22,247 nt of DNA from Pseudomonadota bacterium. GTDB taxonomy: Bacteria; Pseudomonadota; Alphaproteobacteria; Rhizobiales; Hyphomicrobiaceae. The stretch is from assembly GCA_023426855.1 (NCBI GenBank), contig JAEZBU010000012.1, forward strand, positions 1 to 22,247, in the 5' to 3' direction. The first letter of the stretch is position 1, and each line of letters opens with the position of its first letter. The position numbers were made by a program, and so were the translations under genes. This document shows positions 15,494 to 22,247 of the stretch, piece after piece. Below the pieces are notes generated by a model. It had not been told where the DNA came from. It searched no databases and saw nothing but the letters and a program-made list of their open reading frames with translations.

Positions 15494-15922
15494 TCAGGCA
15501 ACGATGCCGTTGCGCGTGAGCAGGCGTTCCGCGCTGTCGTTCCAGACATCCATCTGCACGATCTTGCCGCCGCGCACGACGAAGCGATCGACGTAGCGGT
15601 TGCCCTCAAACGGCGTGCCATCCGGCCACTCGCCATACAACGTACCAAGATTGTATACGATTGTCTCGCCTTTTCCGGGCACCACGTCAGTCCGCTGCAT
15701 GTTCTTCTTCACCCACTTATAGCGACCGGCGTTGAATGCTGCGGTCTGGCTTGGGTGCGTGAATGCGCGTCCGCCGGTGAATGTTATCTTCAGTTCAGTA
15801 CTGATGTATTTCGCGGCCGTTTCCGGATCCGGCACCATCGAAGCAACGAGAAAACGCTCGACGACTTCGGCAGCGCGCGCGGTTTCATCAACGGCATCTG
15901 ACAGGTTCTGAGTTTCGGCCAT
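15494..15922 (-). CDS. NTF2/SnoaL-like small alpha+beta protein
   Basis: The 142-residue product looks like a one-domain NTF2-superfamily (SnoaL-like) protein: an N-terminal helix (AEVVERFLVASMVPDPETAAKYIS), then strands with ITFTGGRAFTHP, ETIVYNLGTLYGEWPDGTPFEGNRYVDRFVVRGGKIVQMDVWND. The last segment (a 'grIv...vwnD'-type strand) is typical of the fold. Members include isomerases, cyclases, hydratases and non-enzymatic binding proteins, so the activity cannot be stated. It is divergent from the transporter operon and convergent with gntR, and may act on the imported compound. The ribosome site (gggtga) is weak. No signal peptide. Confidence 0.78.
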   Translation of the reverse strand: MAETQNLSDAVDETARAAEVVERFLVASMVPDPETAAKYISTELKITFTGGRAFTHPSQTAAFNAGRYKWVKKNMQRTDVVPGKGETIVYNLGTLYGEWPDGTPFEGNRYVDRFVVRGGKIVQMDVWNDSAERLLTRNGIVA

Positions 15923-16099
15923 ATCGTCACCCGTTTACATGATGTGGGCCACAAAAAGCCCGATAGAGATAAAATAGCACGCGCAGACTAACATGGATCG
16001 TATCCAATGTTTGCAAAAATCTGTATGCCTATGCAGGCTGCAGTTGCCTAAAAAAATGGCGTAAAATATGCTGCGGCGGAAGGTAAAACGACGATTGCT

Positions 16100-16136
16100 A
16101 AGTGTATGCGATTTGGCATAGCTCTTGCGTACACTT
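16100..16136. promoter_or_regulatory. Inverted repeat upstream of the binding-protein gene (candidate operator)
   Basis: aagtgtatgcga (16100-16111) faces ttgcgtacactt (16125-16136) across 13 bases. Ten of 12 positions pair exactly and two pair as G·T. The right arm overlaps the spacer and -10 of the candidate promoter, the arrangement expected for a repressor site. The adjacent GntR protein is the natural candidate to bind, by inference. Confidence 0.5.
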
Positions 16137-16140
16137 TACT
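16113..16140 (+). promoter_or_regulatory. Candidate sigma-70-type promoter of the Liv-type operon
   Basis: ttggca (16113-16118, 5 of 6 to TTGACA) and tttact (16135-16140, 4 of 6 to TATAAT) are 16 bases apart. Transcription would begin near 16147, about 20 bases before the ATG at 16169 and just ahead of the ribosome site. Called by eye only. Confidence 0.42.
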
Positions 16141-16168
16141 GCTTTTAACGCAGAGAAAGGTGATCTCC

Positions 16169-17359
16169 ATGTCCTCGCACCTTCAAGCAGGTTCTTTGTC
16201 TCGCCGCTTACTGATCGCTGGCGCGGCGATTGCCACGGGCCTTCTTCCGCTGTCCGCTTCGGCACAAGACACCATCAAGCTCGGCCTCGTCGCCGCCATG
16301 TCAGGCCAGTCTGCGAAGTCCGGCGAGGCGATCGTCCGTGGCCTCACGATCGCGGCCGACGAGATCAACGCCAAGGGCGGCATTCTCGGCAAGAAGATCG
16401 AAATCCTTGTTCGCGACGACGAAAGCAATCCGTCGAAGGGCGCGATTGCGGCGCGCGAGCTCGTGCAGCGCGAAAAGGTTGCGGCGCTGTTCGGCGGCCT
16501 CGATACGCCGGTTTCGCTCGCCATCGTGCCTTTCGCCAACAACAGCAAAGTGCCGTTCATGGGTGTGTGGGCGGCCGGCACGCCGATCACGCGCAATGGC
16601 GCTGCGGAAAACTACGTATTTCGCGTATCTGCCGTCGACGAAATCGTCGATGAAGCGCTGGTCGAATATGCCGTGTCCAAGTACGGCGCCAAGAAGCCCG
16701 GCATGATCCTGATCAATAACCCGTGGGGCGAGTCGAACGAGCAGGGCCTGAAAAAGGCGCTGGAAGCCAAGAAAATTCCTTATGCCGGCATCGAGAAATT
16801 CGAGACCAATGATCTCGACGTGGTGCCGCAGTTGACGCGCCTGAAGCAAGCCGGTGCAGATGCTTTGTTTCTGGTCGCCAACGTTGCGCCGTCTTCACAG
16901 GTCGTGAAGTCTCTCGACCGCATGGGCTGGGACGTTCCGATCGCTTCGCATTGGGGACCGGCCGGCGGCCGCTTCACCGAGCTTGCGGGTCCGAGCGGCG
17001 CGAAGGTGCATTTCATTCAGACCTACACGTTCGCCGGCGAGCTGGCGCCGAAGGGTGCCGCTGTTCTCGATGCGCTGAAGAAGAAATATCCGGCCATCAA
17101 GTCGCTCGCCGACGTAACGCCTGCGGTCGGCATCGCCAATGCGTACGATGCGATGCATCTGACGGCGCTGGCTATTGCCAAAGCGGGTTCGACGGAGGGC
17201 CCAAAGGTCCGTCAGGCTTTCTATGAGATCGACGGATATGAGGGACTGATCAAGACCTACAACAAGCCCTTCACGCCGACCAACCACGACGCCATCGGCG
17301 CGTCCGACTATATCTTCACGCACTTCGTGGATGGCGAGATCCTGCCGCTCGCGAAGTGA
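16169..17359 (+). CDS. Branched-chain amino acid-type ABC transporter substrate-binding protein (LivJ-like)
   Basis: This is a 396-residue periplasmic type I binding protein of the Liv/HAAT class. The N-terminus is a Tat-like leader (SLSRRLLIAGAA, R12-R13) with probable cleavage after ASA at residue 32. The mature part begins DTIKLGLVAAMSGQSAKSGEAIVRGLTIAADEINAKGGILGKKIEILVRDDESNP, the classic family opening. The ATG at 16169 is preferred over one at 16106 because aaagg lies ~8 bases ahead and the leader then fits. Such proteins bind amino acids but also amides, urea, aromatic acids and N-heterocycles. The linked amidohydrolase suggests a nitrogenous ligand. A stem-loop follows the stop. Confidence 0.93.
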   Translation: MSSHLQAGSLSRRLLIAGAAIATGLLPLSASAQDTIKLGLVAAMSGQSAKSGEAIVRGLTIAADEINAKGGILGKKIEILVRDDESNPSKGAIAARELVQREKVAALFGGLDTPVSLAIVPFANNSKVPFMGVWAAGTPITRNGAAENYVFRVSAVDEIVDEALVEYAVSKYGAKKPGMILINNPWGESNEQGLKKALEAKKIPYAGIEKFETNDLDVVPQLTRLKQAGADALFLVANVAPSSQVVKSLDRMGWDVPIASHWGPAGGRFTELAGPSGAKVHFIQTYTFAGELAPKGAAVLDALKKKYPAIKSLADVTPAVGIANAYDAMHLTALAIAKAGSTEGPKVRQAFYEIDGYEGLIKTYNKPFTPTNHDAIGASDYIFTHFVDGEILPLAK

Positions 17360-17376
17360 CGCTATCTGATTGAGGC

Positions 17377-17404
17377 CTCGGCGCGGGGCAAACCCCGCTC
17401 CGAG
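17377..17404 (+). terminator. Stem-loop after the binding-protein gene (intercistronic, no T-run)
   Basis: ctcggcgcgggg (17377-17388) and ccccgctccgag (17393-17404) form a GC-rich stem with one mismatch and a four-base loop (caaa). It lies 18 bp after the stop and is not followed by T residues. It is better seen as a partial terminator or mRNA-protecting stem that raises binding protein over permease output than as a full stop. Confidence 0.5.
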
Positions 17405-17434
17405 ACGATCGGTTCCAACGGAGGGACGTGGGGC

Positions 17435-18307
17435 ATGCTGATCACGTCAGCATTGATTTCGGGGCTCTGCCTCGGCAGCATGTATGGGTTGATCGCGCTC
17501 GGTTTCCACGTCACTTACGTCGTCTCCAATACCGTGAATTTCGCCCAGGGCAGCGCGGTGATGCTGGGCGCGGTGCTCGGCTATACCTTCGCCGTCCGCC
17601 TCGGCTTTCCGCTGCCGCTCGCATTCGTTGCCGCGCTGCTGTGTTGCGCCGCTTATGGATTGCTGGTGGAGCGCACGCTGGTACGCCCGTTTGCCTCGCG
17701 CGGGTCCAACGCGTGGCTGATGGCGACCGTGGCCGGCGGCATCGTTCTCGACAACGTGGTGATGTTTACGTTCGGCAAGGAACCGCGCAGCTTTCCCGCC
17801 ATGCTTTCGACATCGCCGGTGCAGGTGTTCGGTGCCGGCGTCTATCCGCTGCAGCTCATCATTCCGGTCGTCGGCCTTGGTGTGGCGGCGGCGCTTGCGC
17901 TGTTCCTGCGCCATTCGCGACGCGGAAAGTCGCTGCTGGCTGTCGTGCAGAATCCGGATGCTGCCCGCCTGATGGGCATTGATGTGAAGGCGGCCATTGC
18001 GGCTTCTTTTGCGGTGTCCACTGCGCTGGCAGGACTAGCCGGCCTGCTGATCGCGCCGCTGTTCAGCGTGCATTCGGACATGGGCACGTTGTTCGGCCTG
18101 AAAGCGTTCGCCGTCGCTATTCTCGGCGGCATCGGTTCCGCGCCCGGCGTGCTGCTCGCCGGTCTGCTTTATGGTGTCAGCGAAGCGCTCATCACCGCGC
18201 TGCTGGGATCGAGCTACACCCATATCGTGATGTTCACATCGGTGATTGTTGCGTTGGCGCTGATGCCGCAAGGCCTGCTCGGCCGCGCCGCAATCAAGAA
18301 GGTGTGA
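17435..18307 (+). CDS. Liv-type ABC transporter permease (LivH family)
   Basis: The 290-residue inner-membrane protein has about eight helices and LivH landmarks: SALISGLCLGSMYGLIALGFHVTYVVSNTVNFAQGSAVMLGA at the N-terminus, and the cytoplasmic coupling loop near residues 168-192 (GKSLLAVVQNPDAARLMGIDVKAAIAASFAVSTALAG). The C-terminal GGIGSAPGVLLAGLLYGVSEAL segment is also typical. The ATG at 17435 has a ggaggg site about 9 bases ahead. It pairs with the LivM half of the fusion protein encoded 4 bp downstream to form the pore. Confidence 0.94.
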   Translation: MLITSALISGLCLGSMYGLIALGFHVTYVVSNTVNFAQGSAVMLGAVLGYTFAVRLGFPLPLAFVAALLCCAAYGLLVERTLVRPFASRGSNAWLMATVAGGIVLDNVVMFTFGKEPRSFPAMLSTSPVQVFGAGVYPLQLIIPVVGLGVAAALALFLRHSRRGKSLLAVVQNPDAARLMGIDVKAAIAASFAVSTALAGLAGLLIAPLFSVHSDMGTLFGLKAFAVAILGGIGSAPGVLLAGLLYGVSEALITALLGSSYTHIVMFTSVIVALALMPQGLLGRAAIKKV

Positions 18308-18311
18308 GGCG

Positions 18312-20810
18312 ATGCAGAACGCGACCGCACACCCCTTGGCGATGCCCGGCGTGATCCTGCTGCTGACGGCGGCGGGGTTGGTGTTTGCCATCACTGGCGA
18401 GGGCTATACGCCGTTTCTGATGGCGATGGTTGCGCTCGCCACGGTGGTGGGCTCCGGCCTGAACATCCTGGTCGGGCTCACGGGACAAATCTCCATCGGC
18501 CACGTCGGCTTCTACGCCATCGGCGCGTATACCGTTGGCATCCTGACCACCAAGGGCGTGCCGTTCGAGCTGGCAATGATCGCCGCAACTGTGCTCGCCG
18601 GCGTCATCGGCGGATTGCTGGCGATCCCCGCGATGCGCGTTTCCGGGCCGTATCTCGCGATGATGACGATCGCGTTTTCGTTCATCGTCGAGCACGTCAT
18701 CATCGAATGGCATTCGGTGACGGGCGGACAAAACGGCCTGATGGATATTCCCCAACCCGCGTATGGCTTCGGTTTCGAGGGCGAGCGGGGGCTGGCAATT
18801 CTTGCTGTGCTGCTGGCTGGCGCGTCGCTGCTGTTCTTCTACCGCTTGGCCGCAGCGCCGCTCGGCAAAGCCATGGTTGCCGTACGCGATAGTGAAACCG
18901 CTGCCCAGGCCATCGGCACCAATCCGATCCTGATCAAGACGGCAGCCTTCGCGCTATCGGCCGCGATCACCGGCGCAGCGGGCGGGATATTCGCGTCGCT
19001 GATGACTTTCCTGGCGCCGAGTTCGTTCCCATTCTCGCAGTCGATCCTGTTTCTGCTGGCGGTCATCGTCGGTGGCGCGGGCTTCACGCTTGGGCCATTG
19101 ATCGGCGCCGGTGTCATCGTGCTGATGCCGGAGATGATCTCGTCTCTGGCCGAATATCGGCTGCTGATTTTCGGCGCGTTGCTGCTGGTCGTCCTGTGGC
19201 TCGCGCCGGAAGGCATTCTCGGCACGATAGCGCGCTATCTGCCCAAACCGCGGCGCACGGAAGCGCGCAATGACACATTCGACCTCGCCGCGTTCCTCGG
19301 ATCGCCGGACCGATCTCCGCTGGTTGTTCGTGGGCTCACCATTGCCTTCGGCGGCGTGAAGGCGGCGACGGATGTCGAGCTTATTGCCGAACCAGGGCGC
19401 GTTACGGCGCTGATCGGCCCCAACGGCGCCGGCAAGACCACCGTCCTCAACATGATCGGTGGCTTTTATCGTCCCGATGCGGGGCGTATCACCTTGGGCG
19501 CAAGCGAGCTTGCGGGCGCGCCCGCGTGGAAAGTTGCGCGGTCCGGCATTGCGCGCACCTACCAGACGACGCAGCTTTTCGGCACATTGAGTGTGTTGGA
19601 CAACGTGCTGGCGGGGCTGCGCGGCGGCAATCCTGGCCACCCGCTTGCGGGGCCTCCATCGACCGGGGATCAGGCCATCGCGGATGGCCTGCTGGCGTTC
19701 GTCGGCTATCACGGTGCACGTGAAGCGCTGGCCCAGGATCTGCCGCACGTCGATCGCCGCCTGGTTGAGATTGCCCGCGCGTTGGCGACGCGCCCGAAAG
19801 TCGTTCTTCTGGACGAGCCTGCAGCGGGCCTGATGCGGGCGGACAAAACCGCGCTGAGCGCCGTGCTGCGCAAGATGGCCGACGCCGGCCTCGCGGTCAT
19901 GCTCGTTGAACATGACATGGCGCTGGTCATGGGCACGTCGGATCACGTGGTGGTTCTGGATGCCGGCAAGCCGATCGCATCTGGGGCGCCCATCGCGGTC
20001 GCCACGAATGCTAAAGTCAAGGAAGCGTATCTCGGCAGCGGTGAGATGGACGTGCGTCCGCGCGCCGAACCACTCAGCGGTCAACGGCCGCTGCAGCTCG
20101 ACAGTGTCGACCTATCTGGTGGCTACGGCGCGGTCCCCGTACTGAAGGACGTGTCGCTGGAAGTGCGCGAAGGCGAACTGGTGGCGCTGCTTGGTGCGAA
20201 CGGCGCAGGAAAATCCACCGTTATGCGCGCGATGAGCGGTTTGCTGCGTCCGGTCTCGGGCTCCATTCGCCTCGGTAACGAGCGGATCGAGAAACTCGAA
20301 GCGCATCGCATCGCCGCCACGGGTTTGGCTCTGGTGCCCGAAGGCCGGCAGGTGTTTCCCGAACTGAGCGTGCGCGAAAATCTCGAACTTGGCGCCTACA
20401 CGCGCAGTGCGGACGACATGAACGCCGATATCGAAACCATGCTGACGCGCTTCCCGCGCTTGCGCGAACGCGAACATTCGCGTGCGGGCCTGCTGTCCGG
20501 CGGCGAACAGCAGATGCTGGCGATCGCGCGCGGGCTGATGGCTCAACCGCGCATTCTGTTGCTGGATGAACCATCCCTGGGACTCGCTCCCGCGATCATC
20601 GATGAACTGTTCAACGTCATCGTTGAATTGCGCGATCGCGGCGTGACGATCCTGCTTGTCGATCAGATGGCAACACAAGCGCTGGCCGCTGCTGATCGCG
20701 GCTACGTGCTGGAGTCCGGTCGCGTCGTGCACGACGATACGGCAGCCGCGCTGCGCGAAGATCCCGCCCTGGAAGCCGCCTATCTCGGTGGTTTGAAGGC
20801 AGGGCACTAG
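18312..20810 (+). CDS. LivM-LivG-LivF fusion: ABC transporter permease with two ATPase domains in one chain
   Basis: A single uninterrupted frame of 832 codons encodes three normally separate proteins. Residues 1-~310 are a LivM permease (LNILVGLTGQISIGHVGFYAIGAY near 50-73). Residues ~335-580 are a LivG ATPase: Walker A GPNGAGKT (369-376), Q-loop Q418, Walker B VVLLDEP (497-503), H-loop H534. Residues ~593-832 are a LivF ATPase: Walker A GANGAGKS (628-635), signature LSGGE (728-732), Walker B with D752-E753, and Q785 at the H-loop position, as usual in LivF. The first ATPase lacks a normal signature: LPHVD (477-481) stands where LivG has LSYGQ. M-G fusions are known; three-way fusion is less common. 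Linkers are ~25 and ~15 residues. It starts 4 bp after the LivH gene. Confidence 0.94.
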   Translation: MQNATAHPLAMPGVILLLTAAGLVFAITGEGYTPFLMAMVALATVVGSGLNILVGLTGQISIGHVGFYAIGAYTVGILTTKGVPFELAMIAATVLAGVIGGLLAIPAMRVSGPYLAMMTIAFSFIVEHVIIEWHSVTGGQNGLMDIPQPAYGFGFEGERGLAILAVLLAGASLLFFYRLAAAPLGKAMVAVRDSETAAQAIGTNPILIKTAAFALSAAITGAAGGIFASLMTFLAPSSFPFSQSILFLLAVIVGGAGFTLGPLIGAGVIVLMPEMISSLAEYRLLIFGALLLVVLWLAPEGILGTIARYLPKPRRTEARNDTFDLAAFLGSPDRSPLVVRGLTIAFGGVKAATDVELIAEPGRVTALIGPNGAGKTTVLNMIGGFYRPDAGRITLGASELAGAPAWKVARSGIARTYQTTQLFGTLSVLDNVLAGLRGGNPGHPLAGPPSTGDQAIADGLLAFVGYHGAREALAQDLPHVDRRLVEIARALATRPKVVLLDEPAAGLMRADKTALSAVLRKMADAGLAVMLVEHDMALVMGTSDHVVVLDAGKPIASGAPIAVATNAKVKEAYLGSGEMDVRPRAEPLSGQRPLQLDSVDLSGGYGAVPVLKDVSLEVREGELVALLGANGAGKSTVMRAMSGLLRPVSGSIRLGNERIEKLEAHRIAATGLALVPEGRQVFPELSVRENLELGAYTRSADDMNADIETMLTRFPRLREREHSRAGLLSGGEQQMLAIARGLMAQPRILLLDEPSLGLAPAIIDELFNVIVELRDRGVTILLVDQMATQALAAADRGYVLESGRVVHDDTAAALREDPALEAAYLGGLKAGH

Positions 20811-20820
20811 GAGAACAACC

Positions 20821-22059
20821 ATGTCGTTCGATCTCGTGCTCCGTCGTGCGCGTGTCGATAGCTATCGCGAAGTGCTGGTTGATATCGGCATCCTGCATGG
20901 CCGCATCGCTGCGATTGCTCCAAACCTGCCCGGCAACACGGGCGAGGAAGTGGACGTTGCCGGTCATGCCGTTCTGCCCGGTCTGGTCGAGACGCATATT
21001 CATCTCGATAAATCCTGCATCATCAACCGTTGCCACATCGCTGAAGGCACGTTGAAGGAGGCAATTTCGGAAACCGCGCGGGCGAAGGCCGCGTTCACCA
21101 CGGAAGATATCGAAGCGCGTGCGCGGCGTACCCTGGAAAAAGCCATCCTCGCCGGCACCCAGTTCATGCGCGCGCACACTGAGGTCGATCCGCGTATCGG
21201 CCTGAAGAGTTTCGAGGTTCTGTGCCACCTCAGACGCGACTATGCCTGGGCGATCGATTTGCAGATTTGCGTTTTTCCGCAGGAGGGATTGACCAACGAT
21301 CCTGGAACGGAAGAGCTGCTCATCTCAGCATGCGAGCAGGGTGCCGATCTGATCGGCGGCTGCCCCTACACCGACAGCGATCCGGCAGCGCACATCGCCC
21401 GGATTTTCTCGATTGCGCGCAATTTCGACCTCGACATCGATTTTCATCTTGATTTCGACCTCGACCCGTCGTGGATGCATCTCGATGAGGTCATTCGGCA
21501 AACGATCGCGCATCGCTACGGCGGGCGCGTTGCCGCCGGGCACGTGACCAAGCTGTCGGCGATTTCACCCGCGGCGCAAATCGAACTCGCCCAGCGACTG
21601 TGCGATGCAGGCGTTGCCATTACGGTCCTGCCGTCGACAGATCTGTTCCTGATGGGGCGCGACGTGGCTTGCAATACGCCGCGGGGCGTCACGCGTGCAG
21701 ATCGTTTTCTCGAACACGGCGTCACCTGTTCGCTGGCGACCAATAATGTGCTCAACCCATTCACACCGTTTGGCGATGCGGCTCTGATCCGTATGGCCAA
21801 TCTTTACGCGAACATTGCCCAACTCGGCCGGCCCGGCGATTTGCGGCACTGCCTCGACATGATTACGGGATCCGCGGCGAAGCTGATGAAGCTGGAGTCA
21901 TACGGTGTGACCGTCGGTGCGCCGGCCGACCTGATCGTGGTGCCCTGCGCCACCGGCACCGAAGCCGTGGCTGAGATTGCGACGCCGCTTCTCGGCTTGA
22001 AATGCGGACGCCGCTCGTTCTTCAATGCGCCGGGTCGCTTGTTTTTGCCGGAGCGATAA
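20821..22059 (+). CDS. Cytosine-deaminase/AtzC-like amidohydrolase with altered active site
   Basis: The 412-residue protein has the amidohydrolase layout: N-terminal beta-sandwich strand region (DLVLRRARVD... GRIAAIAP), HIHLDKS with metal-type H59 and H61, a barrel with FHLDFD (H209), AGHVTKLS (H241), and a C-terminal return to the small domain (GAPADLIVVP). Numbering runs five or two behind E. coli CodA (H61, H63, H214, H246), so the alignment is simple. At the CodA catalytic Glu217 position this protein has F212, and at metal ligand Asp313 it has N308 (in TNNVLNPF). It should act on a C-N bond of the imported compound, but the chemistry may differ from cytosine deamination. A strong aggag lies 7 bases before the ATG, and the gene follows the transporter by 10 bp. 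Confidence 0.88.
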   Translation: MSFDLVLRRARVDSYREVLVDIGILHGRIAAIAPNLPGNTGEEVDVAGHAVLPGLVETHIHLDKSCIINRCHIAEGTLKEAISETARAKAAFTTEDIEARARRTLEKAILAGTQFMRAHTEVDPRIGLKSFEVLCHLRRDYAWAIDLQICVFPQEGLTNDPGTEELLISACEQGADLIGGCPYTDSDPAAHIARIFSIARNFDLDIDFHLDFDLDPSWMHLDEVIRQTIAHRYGGRVAAGHVTKLSAISPAAQIELAQRLCDAGVAITVLPSTDLFLMGRDVACNTPRGVTRADRFLEHGVTCSLATNNVLNPFTPFGDAALIRMANLYANIAQLGRPGDLRHCLDMITGSAAKLMKLESYGVTVGAPADLIVVPCATGTEAVAEIATPLLGLKCGRRSFFNAPGRLFLPER

Positions 22060-22086
22060 GCCGCCGGAACTCGGACGCGACAGGTC

Positions 22087-22247
22087 TCAAGCGCGTTCTT
22101 CGAAGATCATGGCCAGATTGACAATCGTGCGGACGGCAGCCTGCATGTCCTGCACGCTGACCCATTCCAGGCGGGAGTGGAACGCATGAGCGCCCGAGAA
22201 AATATTCGGGCACGGCAGGCCCATGAAAGAGAGGCGAGACCCGTCGG
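22087..22247 (-). CDS. PepT-like M20 metallopeptidase, C-terminal end (partial)
   Basis: The last 52 codons of a gene entering from the right edge; the stop (TGA) is at 22087-22089. The text DGSRLSFMGLPCPNIFSGAHAFHSRLEW matches the C-terminal region of peptidase T (tripeptide aminopeptidase), where DGAQLSFMGLPCPNLFTGG and a final zinc-ligand His stand in the same order; the His here is in AFHSRLE. It is followed by the usual last helix (DMQAAVRTIVNLAMIF). M20 relatives include carbamoylases and other amidases, so with the rest unseen the exact substrate is open. It converges on the amidohydrolase gene with 27 bp between them. Confidence 0.85.
   Translation of the reverse strand, partial: DGSRLSFMGLPCPNIFSGAHAFHSRLEWVSVQDMQAAVRTIVNLAMIFEERA

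Larger units (their letters stand above)
15923..16168. promoter_or_regulatory. 246-bp divergent, relatively AT-rich promoter region
   Basis: The region between the NTF2-like gene (-) and the transporter operon (+) is visibly richer in A/T than its neighbours and holds no convincing gene. It contains the candidate promoter and inverted repeat listed separately. The heptamer tgtatgc occurs at 16022-16028 and 16103-16109. A further weak promoter-like pair is ttgcct (16044-16049) with tatgct (16067-16072), 17-base spacer. Confidence 0.5.

Noticed and set aside
18954..20084. - strand open frame (376 codons) opposite the LivM/LivG part of the fusion
   Set aside because: Shadow frame; Arg/His/Gln-rich, no recognisable domain.
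18312..20810. Fusion as an artefact of a missed stop between livM, livG and livF
   Set aside because: The frame is continuous, linkers lack internal start sites with strong ribosome signals at domain borders, and each domain is complete; still, junction resequencing is listed as a check.
1..22247. Insertion sequences, prophage, integrons, CRISPR arrays, tRNA or rRNA genes
   Set aside because: Looked for transposase or integrase frames, spaced direct repeats and tRNA-like folds by eye; none found.

Overview
The window looks like chromosomal DNA of a GC-rich proteobacterium. The gene families present (narGHJI-type nitrate reductase with NnrS, a tripartite tricarboxylate transporter, Liv-type ABC transport, FCD-type GntR) and the codon style fit an alphaproteobacterium, probably Hyphomicrobiales. 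That placement is inference from gene content. I see no IS element, phage gene, tRNA, rRNA or CRISPR array. Coding density is high: the three longest gaps (247-283 bp) are all regulatory or leader-like, and no gene-free stretch exceeds 300 bp.

Region 1 (1-5135, + strand) is the 3' part of a respiratory nitrate reductase operon: narH (5' end outside the window), narJ, narI, a signal-less parvulin-type prolyl isomerase, a small protein with a Cys/Gly-rich tail, a DUF2478 protein and nnrS. Genes are 3-35 bp apart. NarJ and perhaps the prolyl isomerase and the two small proteins serve assembly of the enzyme. NnrS belongs to nitrogen-oxide metabolism.

Region 2 (5175-14462, mostly - strand) is a catabolic cluster. 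Reading in transcription order from about 12.5 kb: a Cys-type sulfatase, TctB, TctA, TctC (a complete tripartite tricarboxylate transporter), an Ldh_2-family 2-hydroxyacid dehydrogenase, and the small and large subunits of a UxaA/SuyAB-type lyase. A LysR regulator (12586-13485, +) is divergent from the sulfatase, with a perfect 7+7 bp inverted repeat between them. A true formylglycine-generating enzyme, which would activate the sulfatase Cys, follows convergently (13509-14462, -). Together these suggest uptake of an anionic organosulfur or sulfated hydroxy-acid compound, cytoplasmic removal of sulfate, and processing of the carbon skeleton by dehydrogenase and lyase. The exact substrate cannot be read from the sequence.

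Region 3 (14746-22247) is a second catabolic/transport locus: an FCD-type GntR regulator (+), an NTF2/SnoaL-like small protein (-), then a + operon for a Tat-type branched-chain-amino-acid-like binding protein, a LivH permease, a single 832-residue LivM-LivG-LivF fusion, and a cytosine-deaminase-like amidohydrolase in which two CodA active-site positions (catalytic Glu, metal Asp) are replaced. A PepT-like M20 peptidase enters from the right edge on the - strand. The likely job is import and hydrolysis of an unidentified amide or N-heterocyclic compound.
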